Assembly (NCBI RefSeq): GCF_002949795.1
Contig: NZ_CP026692.1
Location: forward strand, 803,501-867,500
Source of the DNA: Nostoc sp. 'Lobaria pulmonaria (5183) cyanobiont'
GTDB lineage: Bacteria > Cyanobacteriota > Cyanobacteriia > Cyanobacteriales > Nostocaceae
Length of the DNA stretch: 64,000 nucleotides
Reading direction: 5' to 3'
Shown: piece after piece, positions 54,369 through 62,402 of the stretch
How positions within the stretch are numbered: position 1 is the first letter of the stretch
Layout of the letters: each line of letters begins with the position of its first letter
Made by a program: the position numbers and the translations under genes
Notes under the pieces: generated by a model
The model's input: the letters and a program-made list of their open reading frames with translations, nothing else
Database searches by the model: none
What the model was told of the DNA's origin: nothing

Positions 54369-55970
54369 ATGAACGTTTTACTTTTATACCCCCGCTTTCC
54401 AAAAAGTTTTTGGTCTTTTGAAAAGACACTGGCTTTATTAGACCGTAAAGCAATGCTACCGCCTTTAGGCTTGGTGACTGTAGCGGCGATTTTACCCCAA
54501 GAATGGAATTTCAAGCTAGTAGATCGAAATGTTCGCGTCTGTAGGGAAGCCGAATGGGCTTGGGCAGATTTGGTTATTATGTCGGCGATGATTGTGCAAA
54601 AAGAGGATTTGCTCTCTCAGATATTGGAAGCAAAGCAGAGAGGTAAGCGGGTTGCGGTGGGTGGGCCTTTCCCGACAGCGCTCCCGAATGAAATGACATC
54701 CGCCGGAGCAGACTATTTGATCTTAGACGAAGGGGAAATTACCCTACCCTTATTTGTAGCAGCGATCGCACGGGGCGATCGCACAGGCATCTTTCGCTCT
54801 GGTGGTGAAAAACCAGATGTCACCAACACTCCAACCCCTCGCTTTGACTTGTTAGAGTTTGAAGCATACGCGGAGATGTCGGTGCAATTTTCCCGTGGAT
54901 GTCCCTTCCAATGTGAATTTTGCGACATTATTGTTCTTTATGGTCGCAAACCGCGCACCAAAAACCCAGAACAACTGTTAGCAGAACTTGATTACCTCTA
55001 CAAACTGGGTTGGCGGCGCAGTATTTTTATGGTGGATGACAACTTCATCGGTAATAAGCGGAATGTCAAATTATTTTTGAAGTCCCTTTTGCCCTGGATG
55101 GTGGAACATAACTATCCCTTTTCCTTTGCCACAGAGGCTTCAGTTGATTTAGCCCAAGATCAAGAACTGATGGATTTGATGGTAACGTGTAATTTTGGAG
55201 CCGTTTTTCTGGGAATTGAAACCCCCGACGAAGAAAGTCTCACTTTCACTCAGAAATACCAGAATACCAGAGACTCACTCAGTGAAGCGGTGGATAGGAT
55301 TACCCGCTCAGGGCTGCGAGTCATGGCAGGCTTTATCATTGGATTTGATGGCGAGAAAGTAGGAGCAGGAGCACGAATTGTCAAATTTGTCGAGCAAACA
55401 GCAATTCCCACCGCCTTATTTAGTATGTTGCAAGCGCTCCCAGATACAGCCCTCTGGCATAGATTAGAAAAGGAAGGACGACTCCGTAATAAATCTGCCA
55501 ACATTAACCAAACTACGTTGATGAACTTTGTCCCAACTCGACCGTTAGAAGACATCGCTCGTGAATATGTGCAGGCGTTCTGTGATTTGTATGATCCAGA
55601 GCGGTTTTTGGAGCGTACATACAGACACTTCCGTCTTTTGGGCGAAGCAACCTACCCGAAAAAGGGCAAAGCTGCCAAGAAACCATTGAACTGGAAAGTA
55701 CTCCGGGCGTTGTTGGTAATTTGCTGGCGGCAGGGTGTACGTCGTCAGACGCGCTGGCAATTCTGGCAATACTTGTGGAGCATGTATCAGCATAATCCGG
55801 GTGGGGTGAGTAGCTACTTAGCTGTTTGTGCCCAAATTGAGCATTTCTTGGAATATCGCCAAATTGTCCGAGATGAAATTGAGGCTCAAGTGGCTGAATT
55901 TTTGGAAGCAGAAGCTAGGGTAAAACCTGAAGCAAAAGTGATGGAAGTATTAGAAAGCTTAAAAAAATAA
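54369..55970 (+). CDS. B12-binding-domain radical SAM protein (DUF4070 type)
   Basis: 533 aa. N-terminal cobalamin-binding-like domain about 1-150 (VLLLYPRFPKSFWSFEKTL, VGGPFPTALP, ADYLILDEGE). Radical SAM core from about 170: SRGCPFQCEFCDII provides the three cluster cysteines (C-x3-C-x2-C). MVDDNFIGNKRNVK, GIETPDEESL and GFIIGFDGE follow. The C-terminal DUF4070-like region is about 390-533. B12 radical SAM enzymes of this type include the hopanoid C-2 methylase HpnP and other methyltransferases or ring-forming enzymes. Whether this is HpnP cannot be settled by reading. Confidence 0.88.
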   Translation: MNVLLLYPRFPKSFWSFEKTLALLDRKAMLPPLGLVTVAAILPQEWNFKLVDRNVRVCREAEWAWADLVIMSAMIVQKEDLLSQILEAKQRGKRVAVGGPFPTALPNEMTSAGADYLILDEGEITLPLFVAAIARGDRTGIFRSGGEKPDVTNTPTPRFDLLEFEAYAEMSVQFSRGCPFQCEFCDIIVLYGRKPRTKNPEQLLAELDYLYKLGWRRSIFMVDDNFIGNKRNVKLFLKSLLPWMVEHNYPFSFATEASVDLAQDQELMDLMVTCNFGAVFLGIETPDEESLTFTQKYQNTRDSLSEAVDRITRSGLRVMAGFIIGFDGEKVGAGARIVKFVEQTAIPTALFSMLQALPDTALWHRLEKEGRLRNKSANINQTTLMNFVPTRPLEDIAREYVQAFCDLYDPERFLERTYRHFRLLGEATYPKKGKAAKKPLNWKVLRALLVICWRQGVRRQTRWQFWQYLWSMYQHNPGGVSSYLAVCAQIEHFLEYRQIVRDEIEAQVAEFLEAEARVKPEAKVMEVLESLKK

Positions 55971-57005
55971 CTCATAGTACTTAGAGCAACGTTTTAAGAT
56001 CGGCTCCTGCCTACTTTAACAACAGATGCGATCGCCTTCTCAATCACACTTAGAGACAAGGATTGTCTCTAAGTAAAATTATACCTATACTTCAAAAAAC
56101 TACGATAAGCTGATGCGCGAAAAGAATTGTACATATTGACATTTTGACTCTCTAAAGTCAATTGGTCATCTTGACTTTGAAATACAAATAACTAATAACT
56201 TTTGACTAATGACAACCCTCTCCTGAAGGAGACGCTGCGCGAACACGAGTAAATATACAACTTAAATGCGTAACAGCTTACCTCTGGTTATCATGTCCAG
56301 AGTAATGTTGCAGATGCGTTGCTACAAAGTACAGAGCCAACTGTTCATGCCATTGGTGCTGCCATAAAACAGAATCTTGAAACCAGTGAACAATTGCCAG
56401 AGTGAAAACCCTCAGTTTTTAGTCATGGGGAGAGATCAAGCGAACATAGAGTATTCTCCAACAAGCTTAGGGCATCATACATAAATAACTATATACTTAG
56501 TAAATAATTAGTTTGTAATACTTAATATTAGAGAAACTAATAATTAGTATTTCATGATATTGTGTTTTCCAGCACATCTTTTTTTGCATTGATCGTGTAG
56601 GCTCATATCTGCTGGGTAAAATTACTAGATAAATTTATGGTAATTCGAGCACCAAGCAGCAGCATCCCTAATTCTGCTGTGCTATTAAACTTGCTTAAAT
56701 TCGGTTATTTGATTTTTGAGCAATTAGTAAGTAACTGAACGGCAAGTTTGCTTACTAGAGAGCATTCCATGATTACATTCAGTGTGTAGCAAAGAGTGAA
56801 TGCCTGAGTGGCTGACACAAATACCTCAAAGTTTTATGGGAAAAAGATTTTGTCGATATGCTATCCAAATATTTTTTGGACTTATATCAGCGGTTGAAAG
56901 CCTAATGCTGTCGTCTTGTCATCTGTCACTTGCCACGTAGCCATCTGGATTTGACCAAGATGTGTCAGGCATTTGAGCAGTTAGGAATTAGCCAACCTAT
57001 CGTAG
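55971..57005. other. Long intergenic region with traces of decayed genes
   Basis: About 1.03 kb. At about 56280-56403 (plus strand, no start codon) a frame reads SGYHVQSNVADALLQST and AIGAAIKQNLETSEQLPE then a stop; it looks like a protein remnant that I cannot name. A small dispersed repeat module is at about 56226-56250 (GGAGACGCTGCGCGAAC). The rest is AT-rich. Confidence 0.45.
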
Positions 57006-57410
57006 CTCTCCTATCGTCTCCCAAGAGAATCTGATGGTCGAGTAGTGTTTTCCTTTGGGGCAAACGATTCAGGATGGGCGGGTAAACAGCAAGGAATCGA
57101 ACTTTCAGAGTCGATCGCAAATGCTCGCAGCATCTTAAGCCAAGCAAAGCAACTCTATCCAATCTTGATGGTTAGTCCGCCACCCTGTGGTGATAATCAA
57201 ATTCTTGCCAATCTCTCACAGGAATTCGCGTTGGTTTGTAATGAACTAGATGTTGCGTATCTTGATGTGTTTTCTAGTTTGCTGAAGTCACCCATCTGGC
57301 TAGCAGAAGCAAAAGCCAATGACGGCGCTCACCCAAAAGCTGATGGTTATGCAGAATTTGCCGCGATCGTCCAAAATTGGGAAGCTTGGTTAAATTGGTT
57401 CACACCTTAA
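57006..57410 (+). pseudogene. 5'-truncated SGNH/GDSL hydrolase gene
   Basis: The frame runs from just after a stop at 57003 to 57410. It contains block III-like FSFGANDS (the Asn of SGNH) and the C-terminal catalytic Asp-x2-His in ANDGAHPKADGYAEFA. The N-terminal Gly-Asp-Ser-Leu nucleophile block is absent, and about 90 residues of the usual 210 are missing. Without the nucleophile it cannot be an active esterase. A GTG at 57045 would give a 121-residue product, but I regard the gene as decayed. Confidence 0.75.
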
Positions 57411-57469
57411 AAATGCCGAAATCGGGCTAATCATGGGTTAGTTAATATGTCCTATAGGTTTTTAGTTCT

Positions 57470-57525
57470 GCGTTAGCGTTCGCGTAGCGTCTCGTAGAGA
57501 AGCGGGGCGGAACGCACGTCGCATT
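57470..57525. repeat. Small dispersed repeat module
   Basis: GC-rich module containing GCGTTAGCGTTCGCGTAGCGTCTCG and GCGGGGCGGAACGCACG, 40 bp before the aldo/keto reductase start. It shares GCGTAGCG/AGACGCTACGC-type words with other modules in this window. Confidence 0.6.
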
Positions 57526-57567
57526 TTCTTTAAAAATTTCCACACTTTCTCAACCAACAACATCTCT

Positions 57568-58566
57568 ATGACCTTAGCAACTACCAATCTCGGTAAAACT
57601 GGATTGACCGTTTCCCGCCTTTGTCTCGGTACCATGACCTTTGGGTTGCAAACCGATGAAGAAACTTCCAGGCACATCCTCGACACTGCTGCTGATGGCG
57701 GAATTAACTTTTTGGATACAGCCGACGTTTATCCCCTCGGCGGCGGGCTTGCTACTGCTGGACGCACCGAAGAAATCGTTGGGCGCTGGCTCAAAGGCAA
57801 ACGCGAACATTTTATCTTAGCTACCAAGTGCGTCGGCCGGGTTGGCCCTGCACCTTGGGATCAAGGGGCTTCGCGGAAACATATTTTGGATGCGATCGAT
57901 GCTTCTCTGCGGCGGCTGGGAACCGATTATATCGACCTGTATCAGTTGCACTCTGACGATGCCTCCACCCCCCTCGATGAAACTCTGGAAGCACTGGATA
58001 CAGTGGTTCGTGCTGGCAAGGCGCGCTACATCGGGGTTTCCAACTTCTTAGCTTACCGACTCGCCCGCGCCTTGGGTCGTGCTGACACGCGCAATTTAAC
58101 CAGGTTCATCTCAATTCAACCCCGCTACAACCTATTATTTCGCGAAATTGAGCGAGAACTGTTGCCTCTGGCGAAAGAAGAGGGACTGGGTGTAATTTCC
58201 TACAATCCCTTGGCGGGTGGTCTACTTACTGGCAAACACATTCTCGCTCAAGGCCCCACATCAGGTACGCGTTTTACGCTAGGTGCTGCCGCAGAACGTT
58301 ATCAAGATCGTTACTGGCACGATCGCGAGTTTAATACTGTCGAAGCTTTACGCACAGTAGCGGATCTCGCCGGATTTCCCCTCACCACCTTGGCGGTAGC
58401 TTGGGTTTTATCTAATCCCATGATCACTGCCCCGATTATTGGCGCTAGCCATCCAGAACAACTTACTGACAGCCTCAAGGCACTAGAACTAAAACTTGAC
58501 GACAGTTTGAAACAAAAGTTAGACGACCTAACCGCCGAATACCGCAGGGGAGATTCTCTTCGTTAG
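57568..58566 (+). CDS. Aldo/keto reductase
   Basis: 332 aa. NADPH-dependent (beta/alpha)8-barrel oxidoreductase. Catalytic tetrad: Asp in NFLDTADVY, Tyr in DVYPLGGG, Lys in ILATKCVG and His in DLYQLHSDD. GVSNFLAYRLARALG and FISIQPRYNLLFREIERELLPLAKEEGLGVISYNPLAGG are typical of the AKR13/YajO-like group. Cofactor-binding IIGASHPEQL is near the C-terminus. Substrate unknown. It is followed 111 bp later by an ABC exporter gene. Confidence 0.93.
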   Translation: MTLATTNLGKTGLTVSRLCLGTMTFGLQTDEETSRHILDTAADGGINFLDTADVYPLGGGLATAGRTEEIVGRWLKGKREHFILATKCVGRVGPAPWDQGASRKHILDAIDASLRRLGTDYIDLYQLHSDDASTPLDETLEALDTVVRAGKARYIGVSNFLAYRLARALGRADTRNLTRFISIQPRYNLLFREIERELLPLAKEEGLGVISYNPLAGGLLTGKHILAQGPTSGTRFTLGAAAERYQDRYWHDREFNTVEALRTVADLAGFPLTTLAVAWVLSNPMITAPIIGASHPEQLTDSLKALELKLDDSLKQKLDDLTAEYRRGDSLR

Positions 58567-58677
58567 TTTCTATTTATAAAAAATGATTTTCATAATTACG
58601 AATTACGTTAGCGCAGCACTAGCGATGTAGGAGCGTCATTACGAATTGGTATTAGACGTTTGCAAACCGGAACTTTC

Positions 58678-60558
58678 ATGACAAAAAAGATCAGACAATC
58701 CAAATTTTTTCAACGTGCTGCTGATGCACCAGATTTGCCATCAACTCCATTCAGGTTCATTTGCTATTTCGTTAACCAGTTTCGCTGGTGGTATGTGCTA
58801 GCAGTTATCTTGGAGATTATAAACGCAACCTGTGGCATCATGTTGCCTTATGCTATTGGTGAGATAATTCGGGGTGTAACGCGATCAACGGGCGACAGCA
58901 AGCCCATTTTTGATGCCATGAAGCAACCCCTAATGTTATTCATCGGCTTGAGTGTGGGTGAAGTGGTATTTGGGCGCTCGGCTGGACTCTTGCAGACGAT
59001 TCTCCATCCGATTCATCGCCAGCACATTGTGCGATCGCTATATGCCTACTTACAGCACCATTCGCATCGCTACTTAAGCAGCAGTTTTTCCGGGGCATTG
59101 GCACATCGAATTAGCGAAACTTCTCTAGGTGTTACGCAGACGATGCAAATGATGATTACTGAATTTATGCCAGTAATTGTTGTGTATACCGTCGCCACAA
59201 CGATACTGTATCGCGCCTATCCTCCGCTAGCTGCACTCGTGGGGATATGGGCAGTTCTCTTCATCAGTATTTCGTTCTGGCTGGCAACTCGCTGCCGATT
59301 TTACTCCCGGAAAGCCGCAGCCGCCAGAAGTGAGACAACTGGGATCATCGTAGATGCGGTAACAAATCTCACTAGTAGCCGATTATTTGCTCGCTTTGGT
59401 TTTGAACGACGCTATTTGAATGAGCAATTAAGGCGCGAAATCAAACACGTGAGAGAGTCCAACTGGTACTCGGAGCGAATTCGCTGGTTTCAGTTCATCT
59501 CAGCAGCCATTCTGAAAATCAGCACCCTGTATTACTCGCTCTCTCTCTGGAGTCAAGGAACCATCGCTACTGCTGACTTTGTTGTAGCAACTAGCCTGTC
59601 GCTGTTGATCATCAGTGAAGCGCGTAATTTGAGCCGCCGCTTTCTGGAATTTTTTGAACATATTGGTAATGTTGCCAATGGTGTTTTTATCATCGTTCAA
59701 CCGCACGAGTTGGTCGATCGCGATCAAGCGATCGCCCACTCAATCACTCAAGGTAAGATTGAGTTTCGACGGGTGAATTTCAACTACACAGAAGAGAAGA
59801 AAGTTTTCACCAACCTTTCTGTCACCATCCAACCCGGACAGCGTATTGGATTGGTGGGCTTGTCCGGCTCTGGAAAATCCACCTTTGTCAATCTGATTCT
59901 GCGTTTGTTCGACCCGCAATCTGGAGAGATTATCATTGATGGGGTCGATATTCGAGACATGACTCAGGATGCCTTACACGCTCAGATCAGTTTGATTCCT
60001 CAAGATCCGTCTCTGTTTCATCGCACTTTGCTGGAAAATATTCGTTACGGACGCTTGGATGCAACCGATGAGGAAGTAATAGAGGCTTCGCGAAAAGCTC
60101 ATGCTCACGATTTCATCGTCCAAAGTAAGGATAGTTACAATTCTCTGGTGGGCGAACGTGGTGTCAAGTTGTCTGGAGGGCAGAGACAGCGCATTGTGAT
60201 TGCGCGGGTAATCCTCAAAGATGCGCCGATTCTGATTTTAGATGAAGCCACCTCTAGCCTCGATTCAATCACCGAAAAAGCAATCCAGGATACCCTCGAC
60301 TTAGCAATGAATGGGAAAACGGTGATCGTGGTAGCTCATCGATTATCTACCATCGTCCATCTAGATCGGATTCTGGTGTTCGACAAAGGTCGGATTATCG
60401 AAGATGGTTCCCACGCCAAACTACTAGCACTCGGCGGCGCTTACTACAGATTATGGAAAATGCAAGCAGGTGGATTTCTGCCGGAAAATCTTGACGAGGA
60501 ACGCATACGCGAGGTTCGTACTGGCACAGATAACGTCGAAGAGGGAATGATCGCTTGA
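58678..60558 (+). CDS. ABC transporter, fused permease and ATPase (exporter type)
   Basis: 626 aa from the ATG at 58678; an in-frame TTG at 58660 would add six residues. About six membrane segments within residues 25-320, then an ABC ATPase: Walker A GLSGSGKST, Q-loop SLIPQDPSLF, signature LSGGQRQR, Walker B ILILDEATSSLD and H-loop VIVVAHRLSTI. Half-transporter that would act as a homodimer exporting a lipid, peptide or drug; the substrate is unknown. A small membrane protein gene follows 24 bp downstream. Confidence 0.93.
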   Translation: MTKKIRQSKFFQRAADAPDLPSTPFRFICYFVNQFRWWYVLAVILEIINATCGIMLPYAIGEIIRGVTRSTGDSKPIFDAMKQPLMLFIGLSVGEVVFGRSAGLLQTILHPIHRQHIVRSLYAYLQHHSHRYLSSSFSGALAHRISETSLGVTQTMQMMITEFMPVIVVYTVATTILYRAYPPLAALVGIWAVLFISISFWLATRCRFYSRKAAAARSETTGIIVDAVTNLTSSRLFARFGFERRYLNEQLRREIKHVRESNWYSERIRWFQFISAAILKISTLYYSLSLWSQGTIATADFVVATSLSLLIISEARNLSRRFLEFFEHIGNVANGVFIIVQPHELVDRDQAIAHSITQGKIEFRRVNFNYTEEKKVFTNLSVTIQPGQRIGLVGLSGSGKSTFVNLILRLFDPQSGEIIIDGVDIRDMTQDALHAQISLIPQDPSLFHRTLLENIRYGRLDATDEEVIEASRKAHAHDFIVQSKDSYNSLVGERGVKLSGGQRQRIVIARVILKDAPILILDEATSSLDSITEKAIQDTLDLAMNGKTVIVVAHRLSTIVHLDRILVFDKGRIIEDGSHAKLLALGGAYYRLWKMQAGGFLPENLDEERIREVRTGTDNVEEGMIA

Positions 60559-60582
60559 CCGAACAATTCGCAATTCGCAATT

Positions 60583-60813
60583 GTGGACGTAATTGATAAA
60601 GGTTTTCGGACGCGTTTGAGCGATTATACCAAAAGTCCAGAAAATGCTGTGTTACTGACGGCAGCGATTACATCCCTCATGGCTTTAACCGCAATTCCTC
60701 TCGATCCATCGATCGCTACTATTGTTATTCTCTACATCCTCAAAATCGGCTTGAATGTCTATTGCAAGTATACCGACAGAGGTGACGGGGGAACTTTACC
60801 ACCGGGTAAATAA
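60583..60813 (+). CDS. Small membrane protein
   Basis: 76 aa from a GTG. Two hydrophobic segments (AVLLTAAITSLMALTAIPL and IATIVILYILKIGLNVY) are followed by a short polar tail TDRGDGGTLPPGK. It is 24 bp after the ABC exporter gene and may be co-transcribed. The start codon is uncertain because the sequence before it is a CAATTCG repeat with no ribosome-binding site. No family recognised. Confidence 0.5.
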   Translation: MDVIDKGFRTRLSDYTKSPENAVLLTAAITSLMALTAIPLDPSIATIVILYILKIGLNVYCKYTDRGDGGTLPPGK

Positions 60814-61082
60814 AATACAGATGCGATCGCTTCCTTAAGAGGAGCAACGCGAAAAAGTGAGATGATCCTGAAATGAGCAGGGGAGGTAGCGGGAGTAAAG
60901 AGAAATTTTAAGTAATTTTTACGACTGGTATAGCCATCAATACACTTATTTATTTCTCTCCCCATCTCAAAACCCCAAAACGCGATCGCATTTATAATTG
61001 AATTACTGTCTTAGCTATAGCCTCAGTTGAGAGTAAGAAAGACAAATTATAAACATATATTTGCAATAAAAGAGGTCTAAAA

Positions 61083-61322
61083 ATGAAAAGTGAACAGGAA
61101 CGCGAACAATTAATTAAAGAGATTAACATCCTGTTAAATCAGGCTTATGATAGTACTTTAGATGAGATTTACACACTAATTCAAACAATCGAAGAAGAAG
61201 AAGAAGAAGAAGATTTAAAAGCCTACGATAAAGCAAAAACAGAAGCTAATATTGATAATTCATTGTTATGGGAAGAAGCTAAAAAAGAACTAAAAACAGG
61301 AATCAAAAAGAAAGTTGCGTGA
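61083..61322 (+). CDS. Antitoxin of a RelE/ParE-type toxin-antitoxin pair
   Basis: 79 aa, acidic and helical with a run of glutamates (IEEEEEEEDLKAYDKAK). ATG start preceded by AGAGG. The stop codon overlaps the toxin GTG in GTGA, a four-base overlap expected for translational coupling. No DNA-binding domain was recognised, so autoregulation would need confirmation. The assignment rests on position, size and acidic helices that would wrap the basic toxin. Confidence 0.75.
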   Translation: MKSEQEREQLIKEINILLNQAYDSTLDEIYTLIQTIEEEEEEEDLKAYDKAKTEANIDNSLLWEEAKKELKTGIKKKVA

Positions 61323-61585
61323 GTTATAAAGTTGAAATATTGAGGGGTGCATTGAAGCAACTTAAAAAAATACCGTCAGAACTTCAAGAACGTATACAAA
61401 TTAAAATTGATGATCTAGCTACAGAACCACGTCCGAATGGGGTCAAAAAGCTAAAAGGGAAAGAAAATGCTTACAGAATTAGAGTAGGTGACTATCGCCT
61501 TATCTATGATATTTTCGACGATCTTCTAGTGGTGAATGTTGTGGAAGTCGGACATCGTAAAAATATTTATAAAGATGAAAGTTGA
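61319..61585 (+). CDS. RelE/ParE superfamily toxin
   Basis: 88 aa from a GTG that overlaps the antitoxin stop. RelE fold landmarks: YKVEILRGALKQLKKIPSEL, IKIDDLATEPRPNGVKKLKG, YRIRVGDYRLIYDI and VVNVVEVGHRKNIYK. The conserved Arg in RVGDYRLIY and the C-terminal His-Arg pair are in place. RelE members cleave mRNA at the ribosome; ParE relatives inhibit gyrase. The GHRKNIY ending favours the RelE-type mRNase. Confidence 0.9.
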   Translation: MSYKVEILRGALKQLKKIPSELQERIQIKIDDLATEPRPNGVKKLKGKENAYRIRVGDYRLIYDIFDDLLVVNVVEVGHRKNIYKDES

Positions 61586-61603
61586 AAAGCAAGAAAAACT
61601 TAG

Positions 61604-61735
61604 AGCGATCGCACCTCCAGAAAACCCAATCGCACCTCCCCACAAACCCAAAACGCGTAGACGCAATGCGGCTTTTCGTTAGACATCGCACCTCCACAAA
61701 CCCCAAACGCGATTCCCGTTGAGCATACAATATAG
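61604..61735. repeat. HIP1-rich repeat (GATCGCACCTCCACAAACCC type)
   Basis: Units GCGATCGCACCTCCAGAAAACCC, ATCGCACCTCCCCACAAACCC and ATCGCACCTCCACAAACCCC are interrupted by a small dispersed repeat (CGCGTAGACGCAATGCGG). The same unit occurs at 62271-62393. Short open frames here are repeat artefacts. Confidence 0.75.
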
Positions 61736-61759
61736 AAAAGCAAGTTATCTGTAATCTCT

Positions 61760-61963
61760 ATGGAAAAGCTAAATATTAAAGAAGAAGCTCGAAAGCTAAT
61801 TGATAAACTACCTGCTAACTCAACATGGGATGACCTCATGTATGAGATTTATGTTAGGCAAGTTGTGGAAGCTGGACTTGCTGAGAGTCAAGCTGGTAAA
61901 GTAATTTCCGCACAGGAAGTTAGGGCAAAATTTGCACTACCAGAGTGTGTTAATAAAAATTAA
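61760..61963 (+). CDS. Small antitoxin-like protein (orphan)
   Basis: 67 aa. The sequence EEARKLIDKLPANSTWDDLMYEIYVRQVVEAGLAESQAGKVISAQEVRAKF is of a type commonly paired with RelE/ParE toxins in cyanobacteria; the helix pattern and VISAQEVRAKF tail are characteristic. No toxin gene follows on this strand, so it may be a solitary antitoxin. Function as an antitoxin is inference. Confidence 0.7.
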   Translation: MEKLNIKEEARKLIDKLPANSTWDDLMYEIYVRQVVEAGLAESQAGKVISAQEVRAKFALPECVNKN

Positions 61964-61969
61964 ATAGAC

Positions 61970-62215
61970 TCAAACCCTCTTCCCTCCTGCCTCCTGCCTT
62001 CTGCCTCCTGCCTCATCCCCAGCTAGATAAGAATCATGATTGCTAGCAAAATCCTCTGGAGCATTTATCTTGATTTGTTTCAATTTTGACATGAAACTCG
62101 GTTTTTTTAGATGTTGTTTAGATTGGGCAAAATCTTTGATTAAAAGATATAGTTCATCTAGATATTCTTCGTTAAGGCTATCAATTTCAGCGTGAATTTT
62201 GTCTTTTGCAGTCAT
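61970..62215 (-). CDS. Small antitoxin-like protein with repeat-derived tail
   Basis: 81 aa from the ATG at 62215 with AGGA upstream (the longer open frame from 62380 is made of HIP1 repeats). The body, KIHAEIDSLNEEYLDELYLLIKDFAQSKQ then FMSKLKQIKINAPEDFASNHDSYL, resembles DUF2281-type antitoxins of cyanobacteria. The last 16 or so residues (DEAGGRRQEAGGKRV) are encoded by a CTCCTGC/CTTCTGC heptamer repeat, so the original stop codon has been lost or replaced. No adjacent toxin on this strand. Confidence 0.65.
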   Translation of the reverse strand: MTAKDKIHAEIDSLNEEYLDELYLLIKDFAQSKQHLKKPSFMSKLKQIKINAPEDFASNHDSYLAGDEAGGRRQEAGGKRV

Positions 62216-62270
62216 TTCTGCCTTTCCTGTAAATACCATACTCATTGTAACTTTTAAGGATAACTGGAGA

Positions 62271-62393
62271 GCGATCGCTCTCCCAAACCAATCAAGCAAA
62301 CGCGATCGCACCTCCACAAACCCAAACGCGATCGCTCTCCCAAACCAAACAAGCAAACGCGATCGCACTTCCACAAACACAAATGCGATCGCC
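62271..62393. repeat. 57-bp tandem duplication built on HIP1 sites
   Basis: Two 57-bp units (62271-62327 and 62328-62384) each contain GCGATCGCTCTCCCAAACCA and GCGATCGCAC(C/T)TCCACAAAC, followed by a fifth HIP1 octamer at 62385. Five HIP1 octamers in about 123 bp. It lies between the TPR gene end and the antitoxin-like gene start. Confidence 0.9.
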
Positions 62394-62402
62394 TATATTC
62401 CC

